Counted from the first letter of the stretch, positions 1 through 10,683 are shown. The stretch: DNA of 59,455 nt from Diplocarpon mali (GCA_024741835.1 JAENRP010000274.1:1177-60631); one strand, 5' to 3'. Made by a program: numbers and translations. The notes: generated by a model from the sequence alone, not told the origin.

Positions 1-14
1 CCCCCGGGCCGGTC

Positions 15-72
15 TGTCCCCGTGTCCCGTGTCCCGTGTCCCGTGCCCCATGTCCCGTGCCCCCTGTCCCCT
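15..72. repeat. Degenerate 7-bp TGTCCCG tandem array
   Basis: Back-to-back TGTCCCG units run from the window edge and turn into TGCCCCA, TGCCCCC and TGTCCCC variants. The array may continue outside the window. Confidence 0.85.
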
Positions 73-246
73 GCGCCCATCCATGTCTCCGTCCTCGACT
101 CGACTGCTACGTCTTCTCTTCTTATGACTTTCTATCCTCTCTTCTTATGACTCTCATCCTCTCTTCTTATGACTTTCTCGTCTCCTCTCCTCCCCTCCTC
201 GCCACTTGATTTCTCCTTCTCTTCTCATACCATTCTTCTTCGATCC

Positions 247-291
247 CTCTCTCTCTCTCCCGCCCCGAGAGAGAGAGAGAGAAAGAGAGAT
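247..291. repeat. CT/GA inverted repeat (possible hairpin)
   Basis: A run of CT dinucleotides is followed, after a short C-rich loop, by a run of GA dinucleotides, so the two arms are complementary. It could fold as a hairpin in single strands. No gene or terminator context supports a role. Confidence 0.6.
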
Positions 292-537
292 CCCAGCCGG
301 CCTGCAGTTCCCACGTCGGACAGAAAAAGTCTCCCCTGCCGGCCAGACCGCCCTCGGTCGTCGCGCGCCCGTTCACCTGGGCCGGGGCGGGTGGCGAGGC
401 TCGGATGGCGCGGCGGGGGGGGGGGAAGGGAAGGACGGGTGAGACCACAGATCATCTGGGTCGATGTGGGATACCGGATCGGGTGGAGTCTCGACCTTCG
501 TACATATCTGCACGGGACAGGTGCACGACACGGTTCG

Positions 538-716
538 TGTGCATAGAGTTGATATGCATAGAGTTGATATGCACAGTTTTATATGCATAGAGTTCATATC
601 TATAGTTGATATGCATAGAGTTCATATCCACAGTTCATATCCACATAATATATCCACACTTCATATCCACACTTCATATCCACACTTCATATCCACACTT
701 CATATCCACACACTCT
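538..716. repeat. Tandem 13-14 bp arrays (GCATAGAGTTGATAT and TTCATATCCACAC types)
   Basis: The first half repeats a unit like GCATAGAGTTGATAT, with TTCATAT variants. The second half moves into at least five near-perfect copies of the 13-bp unit TTCATATCCACAC. The two units share the ATAT core and look like one array that drifted. Confidence 0.85.
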
Positions 717-939
717 CCTAGACCGAGGCGAGTCCGCCCGCCGACCGTGAGAGCCCGCGGGTGCCCGTAGCGCGATCCGTCGTTCGCGCTACCACGGGGC
801 GGACCTTGGGTCCTCAGGCTGCCGCGCCGAGGCCAAATCGCCAACCATGTCCTCCCGTTGGGAGCGTTGCTTCCTCGACCGCAGGGACCGGGCCTCGAGC
901 GGGGGGTGGCCCCTGCCTCTCGGCAAGTTCCGTGCGGAC

Positions 940-1140
940 GAGAAGAGAAGGATGGGAAGAGACCGGAGAGAGGCGAGGAGAGGCGAGGAGCGGAGACGGG
1001 TGAGGAAAGAAGGGTGCGAATGGACAAGCGAGAAAAGACAAGCGAGAAAGACAAAGCGAGAAAAGAAAAAGTGAGAAAAGGACAAGCGAGACAAGAAAAA
1101 AGAAAAAGCAAGAAAAGAGAAAAGAGAAGAGAAAAGACAA
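940..1140. repeat. Polypurine (G/A) tract with ACAAGCGAGAAAAG-like units
   Basis: About 200 bases of the plus strand are almost all purine, with an imperfect 12-14 bp unit of the ACAAGCGAGAAAAG kind. Such tracts can form triplex or slipped structures. It produces long false open frames on both strands. Confidence 0.75.
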
Positions 1141-1288
1141 CAAGCCCTCTCGGTCAGCAGGGTAAGGTGGGGTCGTCGAGATCCGGGGGGGAGGGGGCCT
1201 TGCATGGATCAGAGGTCGATCCAGCCTGCTTTCTCTCTCTCTCGATCAATACCAGGGAGCCGCTGTCGCGAGACGAGCGCGTGCGCCT

Positions 1289-1506
1289 CAAGATCTCTCA
1301 CCAACAGGATGTCAACGGGGGCGTGAAGATCTCTTACTGATAGGATGTCAACCTAGGCGTACAGATCTCTCACCAACAGAATGTCAACGGGGGCGTGAAG
1401 ATCTCTTACTACTAGAATATCAACCTAGGCCTTAAGATCTCTCACCAACAGAATGTCAACCTAGGCCTCAAGATCTCTCACCAACAGAATGTCACCGTGG
1501 CCCCTC
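1289..1506. repeat. Six-copy ~36-bp tandem repeat with alternating subtypes
   Basis: Units start with AAGATCTCTCACCAACAG or AAGATCTCTTACT and end with ATGTCAACGGGGGCGTG or ATGTCAACCTAGGCCT. Successive copies start near 1289, 1326, 1363, 1398, 1434 and 1470. The first four alternate between two subtypes, so the higher-order period there is about 72 bp. Most units carry an AGATCT palindrome and several carry CCTAGG. Confidence 0.9.
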
Positions 1507-1674
1507 AAGATGCAGATGCATGCAGCCAGTCGAAGGGCCGAGCGGAGCCGGGGGCTGCAATCACGCGTGTCACCTGACGCCGCTGCTGATTCACTCGGCT
1601 CGTCCGAGACCCCGCGACTCCCGGACTCGACGAGCACCGACTGACATGCCCACTGGTTCCGACTGCGCTGACTT

Positions 1675-1725
1675 GGGTGCGACTGGTGCGACGGGTGCGA
1701 CGGGTGCGACGGGGTGCGACGGGTC
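1675..1725. repeat. GGTGCGACG 9-bp tandem repeat
   Basis: About five copies of GGTGCGACG or GGTGCGACT sit head to tail. Confidence 0.8.
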
Positions 1726-2261
1726 GGACAATGGGACGGCACCGGCCAACCAGAGCATCCCGTCTCGTACGCCGGCCTGACGAGGCATGTCAATCCACGC
1801 GAACTCCATCGTGAGGGCCCGGGCCCGGCCGGAGAGGAGGATGTCGAGGATGTCGAGAAGATCGTGGTCCCCGTGCTGCACATGGACTGGGGACCAACCA
1901 AAAACCCGACTCTCTCCCCGGGGGTTTCAAAAGATCCCGATTTACAGCTCGGGGGGGGAATCAAAAGTTCCATAAATCCCCCACATCCTTGGCCACCCGG
2001 GCTGTGCGTGATATGGACTGTGGGCACTCGGGCCCCGGTTGGCGATACTTGGCGATGTGCGCAGTCGTGCAGGCCGGTGGCTTGCGTTTCCCAGCTTCGG
2101 CGTCGGCGTCAGCATCAGCATCCGCAACATGTTCTTAACCCGACCCTCTCTTCCCGGCTGCACCATCCACAGTCCGGACGAGGGGAGCTTGCTTCTCTTC
2201 CCCCCCTCGGACTGCACATCCAGCGGATTCGCGAGTCGCCTCGCACGGAATGGATTGCGTG

Positions 2262-2282
2262 CAGCGCAGCGCAGCGCAGCGC
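2262..2282. repeat. GCAGC pentamer repeat
   Basis: Four consecutive GCAGC-type pentamers. Short; listed for completeness. Confidence 0.7.
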
Positions 2283-2476
2283 AAACCAAGGCCATGCAAT
2301 GCAATGCGGTAGAACTCGGGAATCGGGCCTACTCGCCGGGCCTCGAGGAGATCGGCCACGGGACCCGGTCCGGGGGTACCAACAGCTCGCGAATCTCAAC
2401 ACAACGGCTGCCAAGCGCGCGGCCGGCGCTCGTGGTCTTGCTTCGGACCCGAGCCAGCAGATCGGACAGGAACAGT

Positions 2477-2582
2477 CCGCTGGGATCTGGGAACTGGGAT
2501 CTGGGATCTGGGAACTGGGATCTGGGAACTGGGATCTGGCATCTGGGAACTGGCATCTGGGATCTGGGATCTGGGATCTGGC
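2477..2582. repeat. 7-bp TGGGATC/TGGGAAC array, about 15 copies
   Basis: Consecutive heptamers of TGGGATC, TGGGAAC and TGGCATC fill about 105 bases. Because 7 is not a multiple of 3, the array reads open in several frames and accounts for the long false ORFs here. Confidence 0.9.
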
Positions 2583-3017
2583 GTGGGCCGACTTGGTGCC
2601 GTGCAACGAAGCAGTCGGCTCGGCCAGACGACAAAACAAGACGTGCACGAGGATCCGTGGCTGGACCTCCGTCTCGAGAGAAAGTCCCCGCCCCGCACCG
2701 CATCAGCCGCTTCCCCCCAAATCGATGAGCGCGTCCTGATCGACTTCGTTCGACTCTCTCCCCTGCACTCCGGGTCCGCGGTTTTCCATCAATCCATCCC
2801 CCTCCAATCAGTGGCCGGGGCCGCCCTGTGATCATCGGCCACAGGCAGCGCCACCAGAACTCGGATCGCGACCCGGCCAGAATCTTGCTGAGCAGCCCTG
2901 AGCAGCCCTGCTGCCGAATCCCCATGACAGCCCCCAAGGAAAAAGAAAGAAGCAGAAAAAATGAAGAGGCCAGCCTACGAGACTGGACGCGCCCTCGGCC
3001 GAAGGAGGCGCGACCAG

Positions 3018-3135
3018 GGATGGAGTCGTGCCAGGCATCGAGTTGATTTGATTCAAGCCAGCAAGAGGTGCACCGTGGATGGAGTCGTGCCAGACATCGA
3101 GTTGATTTGATTCAAGCCAGCAAGAGGTGCACCGT
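3018..3135. repeat. Direct tandem duplication of a 59-bp unit
   Basis: Two adjacent copies (3018-3076 and 3077-3135) differ visibly at one base (CCAGGCATCG against CCAGACATCG). A third copy begins with GGATCAGC and stops. The near identity suggests a recent duplication or an assembly effect. Confidence 0.9.
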
Positions 3136-3509
3136 GGATCAGCAGGCAGCAGGCTGTGGCAAGAAGACTGCATTGCTAACATCTAGCCCATCTCCTCAGC
3201 CATCTCGGCCAGATGGCACGCACATCCCCCCTCCACACGCAGCAACACAAGAGTCGTAGGTTGTACAGCATCAGAGTCCGCCCGGTGGCTCTGGATCGCC
3301 TCCCCTCCGCATGGCAGAGACAGCACGGATAATTCAGCCGGTCGCAAGGGTGTGGCGAGACGCCATGTATAGGAAGGATGACAGTCTGACGGATGGGCCC
3401 AGCAATTCTTTCAGCAATCCGGGTTCTGCTCTGCCCTCCATTGCAGCTCGCGCACCACCCCCACCTCGGCGCTGTTTCACGTCAACACGCGGCAAGGTGA
3501 CGCCTCGAC

Positions 3510-4283
3510 TCACAGGCTCGCTGGAGTCCTGGGGCACACGGGAACAGCCACTGATATTTGCCCATCCTCCCGCCCTAGCTCGGTCTCCTGGCAGTCTTCG
3601 GTGGGAACATTGTTCGCAAACTGCACAACAACGAAGTCGATGGGCCTCCTCCCGACGACTACCATCGGTGCATGCCAAGTGCCTGCCCCGTAGGTCACAG
3701 CCTGCGCGCCGGTTGCGAGGAAGGCCTTGATTCCCTGCAGATCTGGCAGGCCTCGCCCGGGCAGGCTGTCGTGGGCAAGCTCTGGAGATGGAACAGCACG
3801 CTGTTGATCGGGCGCTCCGGCCGGCAGGGAGGGTGCAACAATCACGAGATAGCGAGCTTGATGTGCTTCTGCGGCGGACAGGCCAAGTGGTATGAAGGTC
3901 TGCGTCGTAAATGGATGCCGCTCCAACAGCTCAACGGGAAAGTTGCCTTCGCTGTTAGGGTTTCGGCTCGCGAGGAGAGCTCTGGGAGCGCACACAAACA
4001 TGTTTACGACTGCTTTGGACGGCAGCTGACTTGGAGCGGACGAGTAGAGGTCCCTCATACGCGTAACGTCCAGGTATTTGAGTGCGCTCCCTTGGTTTGC
4101 CGGGGCTGCATTTGACGGCAGCCTTGAAAGATCTACCTCTGAGGATGGAATCACGGACGGTGCCGGGTTCTCGATCACGGTTCCGAATTCTGCGAAAACT
4201 GCCTGGCTGAGAGCTTGAGGCTCGAGTTGAACTTCACAACGAGCGCCCGCGACTGACACCGGTGTGGACATGGTAAAGGACAT
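3510..4283 (-). CDS. DAL3: Ureidoglycolate lyase (allantoin degradation)
   Basis: A single-exon gene of 257 codons. The family cleaves ureidoglycolate to glyoxylate and urea, the last step of allantoin breakdown, which lets fungi use purines as nitrogen. The length and the ordered hallmarks fit: an N-terminal FAEFGTVIENP segment, a central HPFTTQTFIPLG segment typical of the cupin core, then VIVAPSLP, a GTWHAP motif supplying core cupin residues, and the terminal IDFVVVQF strand. A second ATG four codons in (4271) has the better ACCATG context and may be the real start; both leave the fold intact. No other allantoin gene is visible nearby. Its upstream spacer contains a TCACGTG box at 4434-4440. 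Confidence 0.88.
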   Translation of the reverse strand: MSFTMSTPVSVAGARCEVQLEPQALSQAVFAEFGTVIENPAPSVIPSSEVDLSRLPSNAAPANQGSALKYLDVTRMRDLYSSAPSQLPSKAVVNMFVCAPRALLASRNPNSEGNFPVELLERHPFTTQTFIPLGLSAAEAHQARYLVIVAPSLPAGAPDQQRAVPSPELAHDSLPGRGLPDLQGIKAFLATGAQAVTYGAGTWHAPMVVVGRRPIDFVVVQFANNVPTEDCQETELGREDGQISVAVPVCPRTPASL

Positions 4284-4620
4284 CGGCTCAGGGAAAGGTG
4301 AGGCGAGGTGAGCTGCGGTGCGGTGCGGTATATGTGCAATGTATGTATGGTGCGGGCAAGCCGGGGAAAGCCGCAGGCGTCAAGTCGTTGTTTGCCCGAT
4401 GGCTCCGAGTCAGAGCCCCATGCGAAATCCATATCACGTGAAAGCACCGCTTACTACCCTATTTACATATTCTTGCTCACAGCACCTGGTTTCGGCGAGC
4501 TATTTGAACCCGAAAGAAATACGTGGCGCAAGTTCTCGTGCAAGCGCTACCGCTTTGCATACGTCGTCCTGCCAAGATCGTCACGGTAATGAGACTACAA
4601 ACAACTGCCATCTCCGGAAC
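4284..4620. other. Spacer between DAL3 and the coiled-coil gene
   Basis: 337 bp upstream of DAL3 and downstream of the next minus-strand gene. It carries one TCACGTG box and CGGTGCGG-type short repeats near 4315-4330. No coding signal seen. Confidence 0.5.
4434..4440. promoter_or_regulatory. TCACGTG box upstream of DAL3
   Basis: An exact TCACGTG, the core of the Cbf1-type bHLH site, about 150 bp upstream of the DAL3 start. Binding is inferred from motif identity only. Confidence 0.3.
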
Positions 4621-6696
4621 TTATCTCGAGACCCTGCTTTCATCTCCTGATCCCGACCCAGACTTACTGCGATCCGATCTAGTAGCAATCAGAGCCTTGG
4701 CTGCAGCCGTCACTGCCTCGCTGCTTCCTGTGTTCCTATCGAGCCTCCGTGGCTGACTGTTAGTCTGCGTACCGTTGCAACTACTTCGCCCCGAGTTGTC
4801 TCGAAGCGCCGTCACAAAGCTGCTGCTCGAGTCGTCACGCTCCATCGTCTCGAGTTCTTGAATCTCTCGAGGTCGGCTCTGGCTGGAGGTTCTGGGGGTC
4901 AAGCCTGGTCTATCGGCCGTTCTTGTTGTTTCCGTCTTGGAATGGTGGGATGTCTCTGAAAGTTTGTCTCGGGCAATCGAGGACGACTCGACCCCTTGCT
5001 CGCTGGAAGCTGCGGACTGTCGCTGGTGGCTGCGCCGTTGCGGCATCTTTCTTGGGGTCCGAACTCGTTGTGCAAGAACGTCCTCGTCACCAGGTCGGAA
5101 TGAGAAAGCGATCTGCGAAGGGGAGTCGCGAGATATTCTGTCGTAACAACGTATAGAAGTCATCGACTCAGCTGATGACTGAGATGAATGATTCCGTCTC
5201 GCATCTTTATTAGTACTTGGGAGTGGCTTGCTCTGATATCCAATACCAAGCCCACTAAGCCCGCGAGGCATCATGGCCGGCGAGGAAGCTTCATTCTTGC
5301 GATGGTATGAACCTGTGCTCGACCTTGAATCGGAAGAGGACGAGTCAAAAGCCATCCCAAACTCCTCATGTGCCCGCTGTCGCTCAAGTTCCTTCAAAAG
5401 CCGGTCAGACAGGATTGGGCCTGTTATTTTCAGTTGCATTGCTTCATTCATCTCTGCAGGCGATGAAAGCATCGCGAGGCTGCCGGCCGAAGCATGCGAG
5501 TGCAAGACACGTTTTGGAAGATGAGCATCCAGGTGCTCATTATTGTTCGGCGCCTCTTGAAGGTTCGTCTTTATCTTGGTCTTAAAGAATCGGTCCGCTT
5601 GCCCAAGTTAGTCCCGGGGTAGTCTTTTATGCCTCTAGGATGGCTGAAATACCTCGGTATCTATCGTTCGCGGGAATGTTCGTGGACAGTTCTGCAGCCG
5701 CGTCTGAGTGGTCTGCTTCGAGTTAGGGCAACCCCGAAGGCCATCTGGATGCACAAACCTCTGTACTTGGAGCTACGAGCATCATACCGGGCTTTTATTG
5801 TGCAAGTATCCTTACCAATACGCTCTCCAACCTTCGCCCCATGCACCGTGCTTCGTGAGGGTTAGCACCACCACTTGCAAGTATTTGGCATCTGGGTAAG
5901 AATCTTGAAAGCGCGCTGGAGCTTTCGTGACTATCCAGGGGCTCTCGGTCATCGAGAATGTATTGGACTGCTTTGTTACGAAAGGCGGACACTTGACTCG
6001 ACACGTAGAGAATTTAGGTCGGGGTTTCAGGCGTACCTCTTGCTCCTAGCCAAAGTGACCTGCTCCAGCCCACCCTCAGTTCTGCTAAGCATAATCTCTA
6101 GTTTCTTCATTTCGGACTTGTAGTCTTTCTCTTTATACTCCCACTGCGTAGCTAGCGTCTCGAAATCCTCGATGTCCTTTAAATGGCTTTGCTTCAACTC
6201 CTCAATGGCTTCCTCTCTCCTGCGCAGTTGCAAGCGCAGCTCCTCATACGCTTCTAGAACATGCAGTATAGTGCTGTTATATTCGACGGGGACGGGTGAG
6301 AACGAACTTTGATTCATCATGACTACCTTGAGCATTTCTGCCATTTGATCACCCGACGGCTCATCTAGGACCATGTTTTAGCAAGTGCGAGCTCCTAGTG
6401 GTGGATAGTAAATTTCAAATATGAGAGATCATACGATACACGCTCTCCGGGTTTCTCTGAAAACTGAAGGTGTCCGGTGTTTGGGGAATCGGCGGCGTCG
6501 TCGAGCGGATCCCAATATATGAAGACACTCTAGACGTAGGTCGAAGACGGGGGGTACTTGCATAGACCGAGTTGCCATCGTCGCTCTCCGCAGCAAAAAT
6601 GCCTTCGTCGTAAGAGAGGCTGGCGGGGCGGTCGCTGCCGTTCGGTACGCCTTGGGCTTTGGGGCGCCCAAATACAGGTCGCAGCCAGTCCGCCAT
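4621..6696 (-). CDS. Hypothetical Ser-rich protein with central coiled coil, multi-exon
   Basis: I do not recognise a named family. Phase-consistent exons on the minus strand are 6696-6435, 6364-6037, 5996-5816, an optional 63-nt exon 5715-5653, and 5580-4621 (about 576 or 597 aa). The start MADWLRPVFG was chosen because the in-frame upstream extension looks non-coding. Order along the protein: a basic/Ser-rich head with SVYAST and TPPIPQTPDTF; a heptad-like coiled coil in exon 2 (EAYEELRLQLRRREEAIEEL and onward through YKSEMKKLEIML); then a long disordered Ser/Arg/Glu-rich tail. The 40-nt intron after exon 2 is short. The exon between 5996 and 5580 is the least certain part: two CTAAC branch sites there support one extra small exon. 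The coiled coil suggests a scaffold or cytoskeletal role, but that is a guess. Confidence 0.68.
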
Positions 6697-7475
6697 GATG
6701 TATGCGCTGCTCGTTGTTGTGATTGAGCGATATGACCATGTGTAAAAAGGTGGAAGATGATGTTGCGGAATGGTAGTTATGGACCTGTGGTTGTTGACTT
6801 CGTGTCCGAAAAGGGCAAGCGGGAATGATTTCGCCAAGTCACGTCTCGCAAAGACGACTTTCAGATTCATTCAAGTGAAGTGCAAAATCGTAGCTTTGAA
6901 GCACTAGGCTCACTCAAATCACGAAATTGAACTTAAGAGTATGTGAAAGTTCAGGGGTTAAAATTCAAGAATGTAGGACGTATATCTGTAGTCATATTTT
7001 GAGGTGTTTGCTATTGCTGCTGGCCTTTCTCTGCATCCGTTATATTAGTAGAACCTCGTTACCGGTAGACTTTAAATGACTGGCCAACTTGGCAAGCATT
7101 CAAAAGTGATCGTTTGCCTCGTCTGATTTCCAACCAGGCATGGAATGAGTCAACGCTGTAAGGGCATTCATCACCAGTACAGAAATCCTTGGGGCAGCGA
7201 AACCATGAACGAAAACGTAGGAATACACCCGTTTTAATCGTTCCGCCACCGAGAACTATGTGAACCATGCAAAGCATACGAGGTCATATCCCGTACTGGG
7301 TATCCTGGTGCATGATTCGAGGGGGCTCCATTGGATGGGATTTTGGCTGCTCAGCGTATGTTCTTTTCGAAGACGCCCATTTCCACGAGAGAAACGATGA
7401 ATTCCTGATGATACGGAGCGATATTTCTGGATTAACGAGAAATCCACGGAACAATCGGTCCATGTCAAAGCAACA
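6697..7475. other. Intergenic region, no gene seen
   Basis: 779 bp between the coiled-coil gene (its 5' side) and the 3' end of the NCBP3-like gene. Open frames are short and without family resemblance. Confidence 0.5.
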
Positions 7476-8880
7476 TCAGTAGAATAAATCCTCTGCTTTT
7501 TGTCTCCGATGTCCTCGACTCTCTAGTCTCTCCGAGAATAGTTCTTTGCCCGAGTTATCTGGGAAGAGTTCCTTCACCCGAGCAGTACCCTTGATACTGA
7601 ATCCTTGTGAGGATGGCGCCAATGCAGAACCACGAATTCTGAACCCCGATGACACGCCTCCAATACCCTTTCCGTTAATCCTAGAAGCCAATAATCCGCC
7701 CCTCGGCCGGATATCCTCATTCCCATCCATGAAGGGAACCGGCATCCTGTCAGCGAACAGGTCGGCAGCCTCGTCAGCAGCATCGATAAGTGCTGAGCGC
7801 CGATGGCTTGCGCCTAATTTCTGCGGAAAGAGCTCCTTCGTAGCACTTGCCTCTACCAAACGCGCCTTGATAGCTTGTGCCTTGACTCGATTCGCAGACG
7901 CAACATCGTTGTTCCTTTGTCTTTTTTCTGCGATACGAGCCTCCACCACATCTTTTCCCCCCTCTTTTCCTCGAATTGGAGATGCGCTTCTATCTCGCAG
8001 CCTCCCACCTCCTCTTTCCTCGCGTGTAGGAAACAGTTCCTTGCCAGCCGTTCGTGAATGTCGTCCTCCGCGAATTTCTCGACCCCGCGTCTCGCTGCCT
8101 GGATATGAACCCTGACGGAAATTTCTTCGTCGTGCAATGGCTGCTTCGTCGTCGTCGTACAGGGAAGCATCGAAATCGGCCTCGCGCTCACGCTTTTCCT
8201 GCTCGTGGTTATCGTATCGCTGACTCCGATAGCCCCCATCCTCTCGATCCCGATATGTTCTTAGCCCTCGGTGAATCTGCTTGCGTCGCTCTGTTGGATC
8301 ATGACCCGGATTGAATAGGTAGAATCTGCTCCTCTCTCGAGCTCCAGCTTGCTTCCGATCACCGACCACAGCTAATCTAACCACCAGATTTGCCTCCGGA
8401 TGCCGGGGGAGTCTTTTGGCAGGGATGGTTTGTAAAGTAGGAATCTGCGAGACATCCGTAATATCAACGGCTGCAAATGCTACCAAGGCAGCTTTACCAA
8501 TATCTAAAGTCTTGTAGACAATGTTGGCGGATGTGTCATCGATCCAATCAATGCTCACCGGACGATGTGACTCGAAGTATTCTGATGCAAAGTCTCTAAT
8601 GTCTTGAGTTGTGAGATTGTCCAAGCCACGCAGGTGAACTTTTTGGGGCGTCAACTCGGAGGCGTCAGAGCCGCTGGTGTCGTTGGGAATATTGAGAATT
8701 GGTTGGGGATGCAGAGACTAGTCAACAGGTCAGCTTTCCTGACGCAACATGTATTAGTGCAAGCCGGCAACATACAGAGAGCTGGGGCTCTGGGATGCTT
8801 TCGACCTCTGGGAAGAGCAGGTCCTCCTCCGTGAGTCCCATATCGATATCCATTTCGATGTCCATATCTGTGGAGTCCAT
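7476..8880 (-). CDS. NCBP3: Nuclear cap-binding protein subunit 3-like protein
   Basis: Two exons, 8880-8776 and 8717-7476, joined by a 58-nt GTATGT...CTAG intron in phase 0, giving 448 aa. The N-terminus is acidic (MDSTDMDIEMDIDMG, then TEEDLLFPE). Residues about 60-150 resemble the RRM-like domain of NCBP3: VHLRGLDNLTTQDIR, then the signature WIDD at 93-96 followed by SANIVYKT. NCBP3 in animals binds mRNA cap complexes and export factors; a fungal role in cap or mRNP binding is inferred. The remainder is Arg/Glu/Gly-rich and likely disordered. It carries KELFP at about 261, 329 and 417, KELFS at 426 and a terminal EDLFY, a repeated short motif noted as a finding. Confidence 0.82.
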
Positions 8881-10374
8881 TTAGCAAGGTTTGGTGGACT
8901 GGTGGTGAGTTTTTGCAGGCACTTGTGTTTAAAAGACCATGGTCGAAGTCAGAGGAGCGAAATAGACGTAGATACGTTGCGAAGGTTTATTACATGTTAA
9001 GATTCTAGGGCGAGGCTGAACGAGGTTGGTCTACTTGCTTGCGGCTACTTGCTTACGTACAACGCCAGGATTTTGGGGTGAGAGGGGGGTGTTGGTGGGG
9101 GGGTTATGGGAAGGTAGTATCAGTCACGTGTAAGTAACGTTTGAATAACATGAGGTATATTCGTCTCACGTTGTTCATCGCGGAATTGGCCTGCAAAGCA
9201 TTCTCTTCTGTTCAGCTTGTTGTAGTAGTCGTTAAATCCCCTGCTTCTTCTGCTTTTCGAAGCGGTCATATCTGGCCACGATTGTTCTACAATTCCAAAA
9301 TTCTACAAAGTCTACCTGCAATTTTTCATCGTCACTTGGAGTCATCTTTACTCACTTAGCAGCAGAATAGAGGGGAGGGGACTCTGGGCATCCATACCTT
9401 TAAAAATACGCACTTGGCATATCAGAACTTGGAAATTCCGAGGTTCTTCGATGCCACTGCGACCGATCGTCTCGAGAAAGGAGTCAGAGTTGTAGTGGTT
9501 ATATGTACACATACACCTCTATCCATACATACATAGACAGCACTTCTCTTCCTCTGTACGTACCGTTCCCGGCCATCGGACAATTCGAGCCTCGATGGCT
9601 AAGGACAGAAAATGAAGGCCATGGGCTGAAACGTCTCCGCCTCTTGGATTTGCTCGAAACGACTGCGATCGCGAGTCCTGTGTGCGAGTTCTCACCCATC
9701 ACTCATCCCTCATCATTCATCATTCACCACTCTCCCGCAGCAGATGGGCAATCCAGTATCTACCTAGGGTAGAGCTGCCTTATTAGCCTGTGCTGTGCAG
9801 GCTGGTCGAATGGAATGCAATGATCGGTTGACTGTTGGGTTGGACCAGATTTATACCAGGTCGACGTTGACGCAGGGATCTCTTCCAGGCGCTTAAACTC
9901 AAGAAAAGCACTGCACTTTACTGCTAATGCCTGCCATCTTATCTCCTCGTCAATGCCCGCAGGCCTCGTTTCCAGTTCTATTTCCATTTCATTTTTTTTG
10001 TCGCACCCTTCCGATCTCTCTATTTATCAGCCGTCGGACTTTGCGAGAATATAAAACTGCCTGCGTTCTCCTACATGTATTACTTGCTCTTCTTGCCCTG
10101 CTTCTGTACTGCTTCTGTACTGCTTCGGCGCTCTGTTATGCATCAGCAAGGCCTTCGAACTTCAAGACACCCCACGGATCCCAATCATTGATATATGTAT
10201 GCGTCTACAAGTATCTGGATTTTCCGAGAGCACAACCGAAATTCACCATGGCTAAATTCCAGCGAGTATTTTCCGGCCTTTGACCTTCTTTCCCTCTCCC
10301 GCTTCTCTTGGAGCTTGGGGCATCTTGTGCTCCTCAAGCGTGATATCCGTTTCGAGCTTCGAGTTCGGCTTTCT
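8881..10374. other. Intergenic region, no supported gene
   Basis: About 1.5 kb. It contains the promoter side of the NCBP3-like gene, a TCACGTG at 9124-9130 and a short CATA microsatellite near 9510-9540. Open frames are below 120 codons, overlap on both strands and show no recognisable domain. Confidence 0.45.
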
Positions 10375-10683
10375 CTACTTGGAAACCGAATACTGATGAC
10401 GACCCCTCCCCCGAGTGCTGCTGTTTCTTCTCTGCTCGATGGCTTTGCCCAGGGCATCTCCATCATTACAGCGCAAAGGAGCCGACGGAGAACCGATCGT
10501 ATCACTATTAACAAGAGAAGCAAGGGTGCGGAAATTGGTCTGAGCAAGTCCTTGTTGAAAAGTCGGGTGGAGATCCACAGGGCTTATAAGAGGGACCTTA
10601 ATCGATTTGAGCCAGTTTTTGTCGCCGGCGATGGTAAGAACCAATTCCTCGTCTGCCATATTCAATAGCATTGCATGTTCCAA
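10375..10683 (-). CDS. Small hypothetical ORF, uncertain
   Basis: 102 codons with no recognised family. The more natural start is an internal Met giving MADEELVLTIAGDKNW and onward, which has protein-like composition for about 45 residues; the C-terminal half is Arg/Ser-rich and less convincing, and may run past a missed intron. An overlapping plus-strand frame (10195-10668) weakens the case. It may be an exon of a gene broken by the 16-N gap upstream at 11085. Confidence 0.22.
   Translation of the reverse strand: MEHAMLLNMADEELVLTIAGDKNWLKSIKVPLISPVDLHPTFQQGLAQTNFRTLASLVNSDTIGSPSAPLRCNDGDALGKAIEQRRNSSTRGRGRHQYSVSK

Larger units (their letters stand above)
1..3509. other. G+C-rich, gene-free, repeat-dense leader
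   Basis: No protein gene is supported here. Long open frames exist on both strands (for example about 1714-2739), but they overlap each other in several frames, are made of low-complexity translation and cross tandem arrays, which is what G+C-rich non-coding DNA gives by chance. The stretch holds at least seven unrelated tandem arrays and a polypurine tract, annotated separately. Base composition changes near 3.3-3.5 kb, where ordinary gene-dense DNA starts. It could be a subtelomere-like block, a spacer such as rDNA intergenic spacer, or a misjoined contig end; the sequence alone does not decide. Confidence 0.7.

Noticed and set aside
1289..1506. CRISPR-like direct repeats
   Set aside because: The units are contiguous without unique spacers and the organism is a eukaryote.
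1714..2739. Long plus-strand open frame (341 codons) in the leader
   Set aside because: It crosses the 7-bp array and GC-rich low-complexity DNA. Comparable frames are open on the minus strand and in other phases, and it shows no domain or splice logic.
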